From Brachionus manjavacas (lineage: Eukaryota; Rotifera; Eurotatoria; Ploima; Brachionidae), in assembly GCA_019054805.1 (NCBI GenBank), contig JAHQIY010000001.1, positions 8,818,501-8,882,500 of the forward strand: a stretch of 64,000 nucleotides of DNA, in the 5' to 3' direction. The notes under the pieces are model-generated. The model did no database searches. It was not told the DNA's origin and worked only from the letters and a program-made list of their open reading frames with translations. Position 1 is the first letter of the stretch. The number at the start of each line of letters is the position of its first letter. Shown piece after piece: positions 19,977 through 32,886 of this stretch. Position numbers and translations under genes: made by a program.

Positions 19977-21627
19977 CTAAGCATTGTAAGCTGTTGAAGA
20001 AACATTGCCACCATGACCGGTCCAATTAGTGTGCACATAAACTCCAGGTTTAGATAATAATTCATACGTATGCGCACCAAAATAGTCTCTTTGAGCTTGA
20101 ATTAAATTAGCTGGTACTTTTTTGCTTCTATATCCGTCGTAGAAAGCCAAAGCAGTGCTAAAGCAGGGTAATGGAATGCCTAACAAAACACCTTGTGAAA
20201 CAACTTTTCTCCAAGAATCCTAAACAATCACAATAAACAAAAATAAATAAATTAATTGCTATAATCTACTTGACACTTATGAATCTCATTAGTAAAAAAT
20301 TGGTCCAACAGCAGATTTTCTAGATTGGGATTTTTGTCAAAAGCACTCTTAATATTTCCCAAAAATTGACTTCTTATAATGCAGCCTCTTTAAAAATAAA
20401 ATAATTTTTGCTTTAGTCTAATTTTATGGATTTTTTACCCTCTCCACATCAGAGCAATATTTCCGTAATTCAATTTCCAGTTAAATTTGTTGGCAGCTTC
20501 TTTTAATAGCATAAAACCCTGGGCATATGAAATTATTTTTGAAGCATAGAGAGCTTTACGAATGTCATCAACAAATTGCTTTTTGTCACCAGTGAATTTA
20601 GTGTTGCTTGGTCCTTGCAAAATTTTGCTAGCATTGGCTCTCTCTTGAATCAATGAAGACAAGCATCGTGCGAAAACGGACTCTCCAATTAGAGTAACAG
20701 GAATGCCAAAGTCCAGCGATTCAATTGCTGTCCATTTACCAGTTCCTTTCTTTTAAATAAAAATATTTCTTGAATCAATAAAATTTTTTAAAATTTTACC
20801 TGTCCGGCGCTGTCTTTAATTTTTGGTAATAAATATTCACCGTTTTCTTTATATTTTAAAATGCTGGCGGTTATTTCAATCAAAAATGAATCTAGTTCTG
20901 TTTTGTTCCATTCAGTAAAAATATTTCCGATCTCTTCAAGGTCCAAATTGAGCGAATTTAACATGATATCATAGGCCTCACAGATCAACTGCATATCTCC
21001 ATATTCTATTCCATTATGAACCATTTTGACAAAATGACCAGCACCATCAGCACCTACCCAGTCACAGCAAGGCTCGTTATCAACTTTGGCTGAAATTGAC
21101 TGAAAAATATCTTTTACATGAGGCCAGGCTTCAATCGATCCACCCGGCATTATTGATGGCCCATAACGGGCGCCTTCTTCACCACCAGACACACCAGTTC
21201 CAATAAAATGAAGTCCTTTCTCTTCTAAATAATTAAACCGCCTTTGACTGTCCTTATAAGCCGAGTTTCCACCGTCAATTATAATATCTCCTTTGGACAA
21301 TAAGGGAACTATTTGTTCAATAAAATCGTCTACTGCTTTTCCAGCTTGGACCATCAACATGACTCTTCTTGGCGATTTTAAAGAATTAACCATCTCTTGG
21401 ACTGATTTGGCGCCAATTATCTTTGTTCCTAAAGCTTCGTTTGCCAAAAAACGGTCTACTTTTTCAACTGTTCTGTTATAAGCACATACAACAAAGCCGT
21501 GATCATTCATGTTCAGGATTAAGTTCTGGCCCATAACGGCAAGACCCACTACAGCAATATCGGCCCTATTTCAAATATTGAGTTTTTTTTAACTTAAAAT
21601 TCTGGTATCTTACACTTTTTGAGACAT
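19977..21627 (-). CDS. PGD: 6-phosphogluconate dehydrogenase, decarboxylating
   Basis: Five exons (21614-21627, 20800-21565, 20439-20749, 20270-20387, 19977-20219) join in frame to 483 residues, the length of the human enzyme. Exon 1 is 14 nt (MSQK plus two bases). The NADP fold shows [18 protein letters not shown] and the substrate site shows [19 protein letters not shown]. The catalytic Lys lies in [17 protein letters not shown], and the C-terminus keeps [16 protein letters not shown]. The enzyme catalyses the third step of the oxidative pentose phosphate pathway in the cytosol: 6-phosphogluconate + NADP+ to ribulose 5-phosphate + CO2 + NADPH. A CAAATTTTAG about 30 bp 5' of the ATG looks like an acceptor site. 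All key motifs are intact. Confidence 0.97.
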
Positions 21628-23735
21628 TTTATTGTTTGGTTTCACAGAATTTCCTAAAATTTGAATTTAATAATCAATAAATAATCAAGATGTGTAAATT
21701 AATTTAAAGAGGCTACAAGATTTAGAAAAATGGCTGAAAATTAACTAAAAATGCTTCATTTTGTATTTAAAAAAAAATGCTTAGTCAATTATTTACCCCC
21801 CAGCTAAATGTTTGCTTTAAATGATCGTTTGAAATATTTCAAAAAAGGTTCAAAATTGCTTGCAAAACTAAGTGAATTACTAGGCGACTTAAGATTTCCA
21901 TGTATAATTATGCATTCTATTAATCAATCTGATTATCCTTATTATTTGGTGACACCAAAAAGATGATTAAAAGAGACCCAAAAAGATCGCTAAAAATCAT
22001 TATAAAAATAAAAGTTTTGACAGTCTTTTTTTAGTTTAAAACTAATAAAAGGATTGTTGAAAAATTTTTATGAAATTAAAAATATTTTTCTTTTCTTAAT
22101 CTATGTTTCAAAAAAGTTGACTCAGTATGTTTTTTAGCTTTGTCATACGTTTATAAGCATAAATTAATTCTAGAAATTAACTGAAATTAAAAAATTATAT
22201 TATAAATAATTAGCTTTTTTATTTTTAAATCGAATGAATGCTCCTTCGCTTTATTTTTCTAAAAACTGCAAATTTTAAAAAATTAAATTTCATCTGTATA
22301 ACAAAATATTTAACTAGAGTGGCTACTATCTAAAGTGTCTTGAATTTAAGCTTATGAATTAGAAATTACACTTTGTGAAAATTTTTGGTAAAATGTTGCT
22401 GATAGTTAATTTTTCTTTTTTGTGATTTGAAATTTTTATTAAAGTATGGGACATACCTACGTCTCAAAATTCGATACATTTAATTTTTTAAAAGTTTTTT
22501 GATTTCGGAAAATTTCCTCTTCAAATGATTCATCGGAATAAAAATTTAATTTTTCATTTCGTAAAAGAAATTTTAAAAAGTATCAACCAGTTAAAATAAA
22601 ATGAGTTTTAATATTCACAATGATAAATCAATAATATCAAGTTATTAAAAATTTTAAAGTATATCAAATATTTAATAAAAATGAATTTAAATTTTTTAAA
22701 GTTAATTATTGAAAAAATGTTAAATCATCTTGTATATAAATTTATAAAATTTTCAAGAACTATTTTTAGAATTTAAGAAACTTTTCTTTAATTAATTATT
22801 GAATTGAGAATTTCAATATTTGGCTTTTAATTTTTAGTTCAAAAATTAAAGTAAAAGGTAAAAAAAATAAGCCAAATTTTAAAATTGTTCAAGAGTCGTT
22901 TAATTATTCAAAAAAATGCATTTCACTGAAAAAATTCAAATAAGCTTCATTATTTTTATATTATTGTTAGTCAGCAATTTTTGTCAATTTCTAAAAACAG
23001 AACCCAAAAACAAAATTTTAACTTATTGAATTTTTTTTTGTTAGATAAGCGCAAAAAAATATATATTCATCTGTTTAATGTGAAATTTTCAGGTACTATT
23101 TTAATTCATTCACACAAATTAAAGAATTTTTTAACTCGCTTTAACCGTGTCAATCCGAATACCGAATTTTTTATTGCAAATTTTTATTTAATAAAGATTG
23201 TTTTTTTATTTTCATCTGAGCAATTGATCAAAATTATGTTTAAGTATTTTCTACTAGAAATAAAGTGTTATTTCTTCAAAAAAAAGATTCGATTTTTAAA
23301 TAACATACCCGATCACAGAAATAATTAATCTTGTCCAAAATAATAATATTTTTTTAAATTAATTAAACTAAAACAATCAACACATATAAGAAATTTGAAT
23401 TTGAAAAATGGATTAAAACGTGTATGCTGAATTTTAAATAGCAATTAATGTTTTCAATAACTCTAGTTGCTTATCTGATATTTGACATGTGATAATTATT
23501 ACATCAATATTTTTTTTTTAAATTATTTAGTAATTATCAGCGGCAAAAAAAAATTTAATTAAAAAATTTAATTTTAGATAGGATTGAATAATTTATTTTG
23601 AATAAAATAAAAATAACGCTTACTTAGAAGTATTCGTATAAAAATACTTGTTTAAAAAAATGCGAGCCAAAAGTAATTACAAAATTAAAATTGCTTGCCA
23701 TATTTAAAAAAAAATTCTTCTTTTATTGGTCTAAC
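21628..23735. other. Intergenic, nothing recognised
   Basis: About 2.1 kb between the PGD start and the 3' end of the first PP2C gene. The 115-codon open frame at 22981-23328 is Phe/Lys/Asn-rich with no motif and is probably chance. Confidence 0.4.
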
Positions 23736-25236
23736 TCAACTTGTTCTCAACTGGATTCCGGAAGACGGCTTGGAACTATTAATAGATGATAAATTATGTG
23801 TTTTATTATTGGAATTGAGCATAATTTTGCTACCGTTTTGGTTATAGGACTGATTCGATGAGCTTAATTTACATTTTTCGGCAAGTTTTTCGTAAGATTC
23901 GCCATGCAGAAAACAAACTATCACTACTGTCATGTTATCGCACCCAAGTCCACCCATCATGCAGTCCGGAGCTAAACAACGAGTCATTAAGTCTTCACAT
24001 ATCTGAAAATGTTTTCATAAAAGATCTAAATTTTAAACATTTTATTTGCTTACTTTTTCAGGAGGAATCATCTGAGCGATTCTAGTTCTAACAAAATCTA
24101 AAACTTCCTCATTACTCAGCACATCCCATATTCCATCACAAGCTAGAACCAAAAATTCATGATCTTTGGTGACATTTTTAATTTCAACCTCTGGAAATGC
24201 AGTTACTATTTGCTCTTCAGGTTTTTTAGCTTCGTTTCGTTTAAAAACAAAATCCCCTAAAGCTCTAGATAAAGCGAGATTTCCATTTACTCGGTTAAAT
24301 TCAACCCATCCGCCTGCTGCAGATATCCGCTTCATTTCTTGCTCATTGTTCGGCTTGTGGTCATGCGACAATTCCTCGACACCACCTTTTACCGAGGCTA
24401 TCGCTCTAGAATCCCCCACATTTCCCTTCAATTAAAATTATCACTTAACAATTTACACTAGAATTTTTTTTAGGCAATCATAGACTCGAAGTCTAAGAAA
24501 CCGACTTTTATTTTAAAAGACTGATTGAAAAAGAAAGATTAAGATGTCTGAAAAAAAATTTATGAATAATATACTTAAAAGATTATTAATTAAGTGTTTA
24601 TAGGAATTCAAGTTTAAAAAAATAAAAAAAGACCTAGAATTACCTAATTTAAAAAAAATACCTACGCAATAGATTTTATCGTCCTTTAAAATGACACAAA
24701 TGGCCGTGGTTCCGGCCAATTCTTCCTTCATATCTTCATCATTCAGCATGTCCTGGTCAAGATCCAGAAAACCTTTCTTAATTGCATCCTCAATATGACC
24801 ATTTTCTAAATTAAAATTTGATTAATTTAGAACTCATAATTTTGAATTGTTGCCTAGGGTATCATTCTTTTTTGGTAAAAATTTTGTTTGTCAATTAAGC
24901 ACACAGAATTTATGATAAAATTAAATCAAATTACTAAATGAAGGATGATTGAGTATTTTATTGTGAAGATTATAGCCGGCGTATTCAGCAACTTTAGGTC
25001 CACCGTGTCCATCATAGACCGCAAAAAAAGCCGAATTTTTTTCGTCTCCGATCTCTAGTTTTTCTGTGTGAGCATCTTCCATGTCTAAAAAAAATCATTA
25101 AAAAAAATTAATACACTTTTTAAAATAAACTACTTATTCTCCATCCTTGCATACACGAGGAGCCAACTTTAAAAAATTTATTTTCGCATTTGTTGGTTGT
25201 TTTCTGTGTGACTGGCTCTGAAAGTGTTTGTCCCAT
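23736..25236 (-). CDS. PP2C-family Ser/Thr phosphatase (PPM1A-like), paralog A
   Basis: Five exons (25134-25236, 24935-25084, 24666-24805, 24054-24425, 23736-24002) join in frame to 343 residues. The start MGQTLSEPVT has Gly2, a candidate N-myristoylation site. Metal-binding signatures are present in order: GWRINMEDAHTEKL, AVYDGHGG, GNVGDSRAIASV, LACDGIWDVLSNEEV and GGLGCDNMTVVIVC. These supply the Asp residues that hold the Mn/Mg pair in PPM phosphatases. The tail after about residue 290 is Ser/Asn-rich and not conserved with paralog B. PPM phosphatases of this type dephosphorylate stress-kinase and other targets in animals; the substrate here is unknown. It is transcribed away from paralog B, whose exons 1, 2 and 4 have the same lengths. 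Confidence 0.93.
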
Positions 25237-28200
25237 GATCTGTTCACAATTTACCGAAATATTAAAAACAAAACTAAATAATCTATGAAAGCTAACGATT
25301 TATTTCTCAAATTTTTTTATTATTTGATAAATTTTTTTTAGAAAATTTAATGAAATATTCTCATTCTTCAAGCAAGCATTAATTTATAATGCTGCTGAAA
25401 AATTATCATAATTCATTTCTCAAAGGCAATTAAGCTTATTCTGTTAATTTATATAAATTCTTTGATTTGAATTTTTTAAGTTAATTTAATTAAATTTTTT
25501 AAATGCCTAAAAAAGAATTAAATTAGGTTTTTAGCCTAAACTTTAGATGTGATGCAAACACATCGAAAATTAGCTATAGCCTACATGCAGAGTTGCTTGA
25601 TGAAATACTTAACTCGTTTTTTTGATGTCAACTTCCATATTAATCTATTAGGATGCATGCTTCAACTTCTTTTTTAATTAATTCTAAATTGCTCATGTTA
25701 ACTGCGAACTTGTAAAAATTCTAATTAATACTATCTAAAACTACAAGACAAAAAAGTAAAATCAATAATTGTACCAAAATTTTATTCTTTGGTAAATAAA
25801 ACATTGGAATTTTTGAAAAATATAGATTTTTGATTTTATTTTTTATCTGTTACCTATAGCAATTATGAATTTATTATTAGTGTGCAAATATTAGATAATA
25901 TTTACATTTTATTTCGAAATTTTAAATATCAAACTTATACTCAAGGTCACGAATGAAATTTTAATCGAGATAACATTTTTAAGAGATATTCAAGCAAAAT
26001 AAATCTTCTCTCTTTTGATTATAGTTTTGCTTAGAAAAAATTACTGAAACAAATTAAAAAAAAAACTTACATTTACTTAGCTTCGGTAATTTAAAAACTT
26101 TTAAATTAACAAAAAAACAGATTCTCTTTTATTTGATTTTAATTTTTTTATTAATTTGTTTATTGATATTTATCATATTAAAAGATGATTTAAATGATTG
26201 CACTCTACATAAAATATAAAATTCACATTTATTCAAAATGTGCTTGGTTTCCTCTTTGACTACTAGGAACAAAAAATATCAGCTACAGAAGTTTAACTCA
26301 TACAAAAAATGCTTTCTATTCAATATAATTAACCAAGTTACTAAGCTACAGTCTAATAATACTCTTGAATGCTAATGATATCCGGTAAATTAATGTACTT
26401 GAAATAGTTGCAAATCAATCATTACTAAATATCCAAAATTTTGAACAAAATTGTGGAAATTTTCCAAAAAAATTTTTTTAAACGCTAGAATCATCAAACC
26501 AGTCATTTTGAATTTATGGCAAAATTTTGAATAGTTATATTTTTAGAACAGAAGGGTTTAAATATTCAACCTTTTTTAGTCAAGTTAAAACCATCTTGTT
26601 CTGTATAAGATTTTATCTGTTAAATAATTTATTATTTTTTAACTTTTCTTAATAAAAAAAATTGACATGAAATCTTAATAAAAAAGCTTGATACTTGTTT
26701 ACTGTTAACTTTTTAATGCGAATTTCTGAGGATTAACAAAAAAAAATTTTCTGCTCCAAAACAGTTATGAAAATTTGTTATTGTTTTATTAAAAATTCAA
26801 ATTAATGATAATCAAATAAACTTTAAAAATTGACTAAAATTTTGATTATGCTTTAAATTGCTTCTTTATTAACTGAACATATAATTCGGTTCTTATTTTT
26901 TTAATTATGCATCTAAAAAATATCTGATTTTATAAATTTTTGAAACAAAAAGCTATCCTAATCAAAATCAAATACCTTGAAATAAGTCTTCAATTTTTTA
27001 TATTTGAAAATCATACATTTGTCGAATTGATAGATTGTAAGCATTTTAGTGACATTTTAAGGGATTTTGCTTATCAATAACCTTAATTGAACAGCAGTAT
27101 TGTCAATATGGAAATATTTGCTCAAAGCTAAAATATCTCAGACACGTGACTAAATAATTTTGATTGAAAAATATTTTCTTAAGGCTTTGTTTAATTTTTG
27201 CTCAAAATTTGTTCAAAATATTCTTACAATAATGTCTAATATTTATAAAAACTAGATTTGATAACATAATGTAAAAATGATTAAAAATTTTAGAATATGC
27301 TAAATTTGCAATAAAAAATGATAAAGTAAATCTAATCAAAATTATGTTTTAACAAAATTAAAAAAATTTTAGATTGGTTAGGAATTTATGACTCTTTTTA
27401 ATTACGGAGTCTTGCTGCTTCAATATTTAATAAATAACAAACTTAACAGGAAACTAAACACAGATAAATTAATTTTTCAACAATGTCAAAAATTAGCCAA
27501 TTTATTTTACGCAAGAAATTTATCTTAGTGACGTAAATCTATTAAATTCAGGAAAAAAATTAAATTATTGAATGTGACACGCTTTGTATATTAAAACGAA
27601 ACAATGAAATTTATTTCTATAAATAGCTCGGAACAGATAATAAAAAAAAATAAATTTATTTATTTAAACAAAAAAAATCATTTATTTAGATATTTAATTT
27701 TTAATTATTATCATTTTTGATGCTAAAAAACTAAAAAATGGAAACCTCTATTCGAAAGCTACATAATTCAAAAATAACAAAATTTGAAAAGGTTATTTAC
27801 TTAAAAAGCCCAAATTTGTCTAATTTTTTTAAATTAAAATATTTAGTTGTCAATAACTACCCATGAGAGATCTTCATATTTTTCAACATAGTTACATAAG
27901 ATCAATTTGGCCTCAATGGGCAACTAAAAATAAAAAAATAATGCTAAAAACCAACTTCAAGGAATAGTTAAGCATGAAAATATTAATTATGAAGTGACCT
28001 TAATAGATTCATTTAAAAATAAATTTTAAATGCAAATTATATTTCTGATTTTAGCTTCACTTCAGCTAATTTAATAACAAAATAGCAATCATGGCTTTAA
28101 AACCTAGCAAATTTCTCAATTTTTTAATAATTTCCTTTCATTGAAAAATTCTTATTAAAATTTGATTAATGTTTTAAATTTTTACAACCCAAGCAGCTAA

Positions 28201-31200
28201 AACTCTATGTTTAATGCATTTTTATTTTTTAATATCAAAGAATATTAGCAGGTGAAAGAAGCATAGAAAAATGATGTGTAAAAAAAGATTATAAATCGAT
28301 AAAAACCAGGGTTTTATTCTTTTTAATATTAACCAAAATGACACTAAAACGTGAATACTCAATGTAAACATCACTTCTGTAAATAAATTTCTAACAAATA
28401 TTTTTAAAGAATTAAAATTATTCAATTTGGTTAAAAATATTGACAAAATGAATAAAATAACAAAAACTTAATCATAGAAATTAAAAAAAAGACTCTAAAA
28501 CAAATTATAAGAGTGATCAATAGTTCTAGTAATTCTATTTTTCTATCTATTCTAAATTTATTTTATTTTTTTTTGTGCTAAGTCAAATTTACAAAGAATT
28601 TTATAAATCCCAAACTTAATTGAAAAATATTTTATTTAAAATTTAATTTAAAAATCAAAATTGCATCCCCAAAATTGGCATTAAATGAAATAAATAAATA
28701 AAACTATTATAATATCTAAAGCATTTTTAATAAAAATTACAATGATTTAGTCAATAAATGAATCTTAGATTGTAATTACTGATAAAAATTTTAAATACGG
28801 GTAGTTATTGAGAAATGGAATTAAAATGGAAGACCTTTAAAACAAAAATTTCATCTAAGTTTATCTTCTCGAGTGTGCTTGATAATAAATTTGATTAAAA
28901 ATAATAAATTCAATATTGAATAGTGAGGCAAAAAAATTGCGGAAACCGAAAACATTACTTTAGATTTATATTGCAAGAAAAAGCAATATGAATTTAAGAG
29001 AAATGAAGTTTTTGTTCTCTCTAATGAAACAGGCTGAAATTACACTACTGTAACGAAAAAAAAATTAAATTAAAGAGTTATTTTTCAAGAGTTGAAATTC
29101 ATTTTTCAATATCATTCCAATAATTAAATTCATCTTAAGAAATTAATTTTTGAAACTAATAGTTACACTTAAATTTTATTTTATTTTAAGTTTTTTTTAT
29201 TAATAGACAGATTTTTTGTACACAGAATTTTTCGTAAAAAAAGACTCTATCTTACTTTTTTTATCAAAATTGATTAATTTTTGTAGATAAATCTTTAAAA
29301 TTAGTGATTTTTTAATGTAATAATAATAGTAATAGTGAGCTCCTACAACTTCTATCTTCTAACTTGTGAGTCAGATGACCATTTCAATTCTTTGATTGTG
29401 ACCTCTAACATTTAAAGCAGGACCCGTTGCACTAGTTGAAACATCTTATTTGAACGGATGAAACCAGTTGATTTTGTTTATTCCATTAAAAACTTTGTAA
29501 AATTGAATCAAATACCCTCTTTTCTCTTCCTTTCTTTTGTGTTGTTAGACCAATCTTCTCCAATCGTGTTCATTGTCGAAATTTATCGAAATTTTTATTG
29601 TGTAATTTAAATTAATTTAAATAGAATGAAAAAATTAATTTCATCAGAAAGTCAGTAGTAGAAGTAGTAGTAGTAGTAGTTCTTGCTGCGACACCTAACA
29701 TGTAACATGTAGAGTGTCTGGGTTCATCACCGCCGATTTGCCGTGTAAAGTTGTAGCAGCCGATTCCATTGAACTTATCTAAAGCCATTTTAAAATTTAT
29801 CGATTATATTTAATAATATCAATTAATTATTCTTTTTATTAATTATTTGAAAGTTAATCAGAATATTTGATATTAAAAACACTAGCCTCTTGATTGACCA
29901 TGAAAAATTTGAATTTTTTATTAGTCAGAATTATTTTCTTGTCAAGAAAAAATTCAATTATAATTAAAATTATAATTAAATTTAAATAATTAGACTAATG
30001 ATTCAAATAATCATTATTTTTTTATTTAATCATTATTAAAAAATTATATTTACTTCATTATTCTTGCTTGATATAAACTGAGAAAAAAATTCTAATCAAA
30101 AAAGTGCAAATGGTGGGTGGAATTGCATAATTTTAAAATCTTAGACCTAAGTTTGTCCAGTGAACAATGAAATATTCAATGCCATCCATGAATGAATTAT
30201 TTGAATTAATAGAATAAGAATGATAGTCTTTCAATCAGAAGAGCAAGTATAAATTTAATCAATAATTATTTTCATTTTTAAAAATAAGTTTAATTCAAGA
30301 AAAATTAAAATCATGAATTCTTACTTATTTAAAAATAGAAAATTTTCTCTATTTTAGATTTAAAAAAAATTTCTTTAAATTATTATTGCAAATATCCACA
30401 ACCAAAAAATAAACCAAGAAAAAAAAGCTAGATGAGATTTGTAGAACTCTCGAAAAATATTTTTTTTAAAATAAAGCACTAAATTTTTACCATTAAACAA
30501 CGGAATCTACTTTTTAAAAAGTTAATTGATCTCATTTAAATCAATGATTCTTAAAAACTCTCGATTCAATGTAATAAATTTAATTTTAAATTTTATCTTT
30601 AGAGGGTTTAATTTAAGAAAATGTAATTTTAAATGAAAAAAAATTAAAAAATTTTAATGCCAATAAATAGAATAATAATGAGTCATCAAATGAAAATGAC
30701 TAGCCGGTAGATTGAAATTTAAAAATACAAAATTTTCTTATTTTATTTTTAAAAATTATTTTATAAAGATTTAATCTAATATTTCAAAAACTTTGTTAAT
30801 AAATCACAACTAAAAACAAATATTTAAAATTTGAAGAATTTTAAATTTCATAGCTTTAAGACACTTAGTTCGTTAGTTCTCAGCTAATTTTCACATTCAC
30901 TAATAATAATATTTCATAATTTGCGTCCCTTATTTTTCATATTTTTCTGACGAACATATCTTTGCGTAACTATTTAATAGAGCTTGAACGCTTCCAGAAT
31001 TAAACAAATGACAAAATTCTCACATTCAAAAACAATATCAGCTAAATCGATTTTAGTTTTAGTTTATTCAACCCATAATTTTTCTTATAAATTTCATAAT
31101 ATTCATAAATTAATAAAATCGAATGTTTTATTGCACCAGGAAATAAAGCCAAAAATCGAGTTATTTTTTTATTAATCAGCTCTTTTAACTAATCAATTCA

Positions 31201-31661
31201 GCCTTCAGCTTAACCATCCAAAAACTTATTTTCTTTCAATTAAAATTATGATATTCCATACTAAAATCTGGCTCTCAAACAGTTCAAACATTTAATTCAG
31301 GCACTATTATTTTATTTTATATCTAGAAAAAATGCAATCCGAATCACTTGCTTGTCAAATATTCAAAAGAAAACAAAAAAAATTTATAAAATTACTACTT
31401 TTTTTAAGTGATTTGACTAATTTTATTCAGTATTTAAAAATTCAGATTTTGGAAAGATTTTTCTACGACTAAACGTCTCAGTGATTTTTTTTATGCTTTA
31501 AAAATTTTTTCTTGTTCATAGAGCAAATTTGATTGAAAAATATATGCAAATCTTGTGATATTTTATAAATTTCTATAAGCAATAATTTATTTTTTTTATT
31601 GTAGTAAGCATTTATTTTAGAAATTTACTAATTTAGCCAAAATTTAAAAAAAAAAAGCAAA
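25237..31661. other. Long spacer between divergent PP2C paralogs
   Basis: This is 6.4 kb of very AT-rich DNA shared as the 5' region of both PP2C genes. I found no coding region. A slightly more GC-rich segment at about 29320-29780 contains an (AGT)n tract and a TAACATGTAACATGTAG palindromic block. Open frames at 28222-28446 and 30984-31175 lack protein-like composition. Confidence 0.45.
29654..29680. repeat. (AGT)n microsatellite
   Basis: A run of AGT/TAG triplets, interrupted once (GTAGAAGTAG), inside the more GC-rich segment of the PP2C spacer. Confidence 0.7.
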
Positions 31662-32886
31662 ATGGGCCAAACATTGTCAGAACCTGTTACGGAAAAAGAA
31701 ACAAGCCATTGCGAAAGCGAAATGTTCAAAGTGGGCGCATCTTGCATGCAAGGGTGGCGAATAAGTACTGCTTTAACTAATTAACCATAAATTAAATTAA
31801 ATTAATTACTTCTAAATAAATTAGATATGGAAGACGCGCACACCCAAAAGTTGTCCATTAATGATGACAAAAATTCAGCTTTTTTTGCGGTTTTTGATGG
31901 GCACGGTGGACCCAGAGTTGCTAAGTACGCCGGAACGCACTTACATGATCTGATCATCAACCATCCGTCTTACAGTACTAGAAAATATTTTTTAAATTTT
32001 CCAGCTCTTATTGTTGTTTTGAAGAAGAGGATGTGGCTGAAGCAATCAGGCAAGGTTACCTGACCTTGGACTCGGATATGCTGGACGATGAAGACATGAG
32101 GGATGATCAAGCCGGTACTACCGCCATTTGCGTTGTTCTAAAGGATGGAAAAATATATTGTGTACGCATTTATATCTACCTTTAAAAGAAAAAAATTTTG
32201 ATCGGTAAATACATTAGGGAAATGCAGGAGACTCGCGTGCCATCGCTTCAGTTAATGGTAAAGTCCAAGAACTGTCGTTTGATCATAAGCCTAATAATGA
32301 AAAAGAAACTCAACGGATCAAGGATGCTGGCGGATGGGTTGCTTTTAATAGAGTGAATGGAAGTTTGGCTTTGTCACGTGCTCTTGGCGATTTTGTGTAC
32401 AAACAAAACGAGGACAAAAAACCCGAAGAGCAAATAGTGACTGCTTATCCGGATGTTGAAATCTCAGAATTAACTAGTGATCATGAGTTTATAGTTTTGG
32501 CTTGTGATGGCATTTGGGATGTTATGAGCAATGAGAGAGTAGTGGATTTTGTTAGGCAAAAAATAGCACAGAATGTTCAGCCAGAAAAAGTTTTTTAAAA
32601 GTAAAATTTGAGGATTTTTTTTTATAAATTGATCTAGATATGTGAAGACTTGATGAATGCATGTATCGCGCCCAGTTGCCAGATGGGTGGCCTTGGCTGC
32701 GACAATATGACAGTGGTAATTGTTTGCTTATTGAATGGAGAACCGTACGAGAATTTGGTTGAGAAATGCAAATCAAGTTTGGCTCAGTCAAATGAAAGTG
32801 TAAATAATGTTAAAAGTTGCGAAAATTTATCTGATGAGATGAGGATTCCTTACGAAGCAGATAATTGTTTATCAGTATCTAATTGA
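31662..32886 (+). CDS. PP2C-family Ser/Thr phosphatase (PPM1A-like), paralog B
   Basis: Five exons (31662-31764, 31825-31974, 32025-32161, 32218-32589, 32638-32886) join in frame to 336 residues. It shares the MGQTLSEPVT start, GWRINMEDAHTQKL, AVFDGHGG, GNAGDSRAIASV, LACDGIWDVMSNERV and GGLGCDNMTVVIV with paralog A. Exons 1, 2 and 4 have identical lengths in the two genes (103, 150, 372 nt) and exon 3 differs by one codon. Intron 4 uses an unusual GTTTTT donor after PEK, where paralog A has GTAAGC. The C-terminal tail differs and is Ser/Asn/Glu-rich. All metal-ligand motifs are intact, so it should be catalytically active. The exact PPM subtype is by general resemblance. Confidence 0.93.

Noticed and set aside
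22981..23328. 115-codon open frame
   Set aside because: No ATG start (begins at TTG), Phe/Lys/Asn-rich composition typical of AT-rich noise, no motif.
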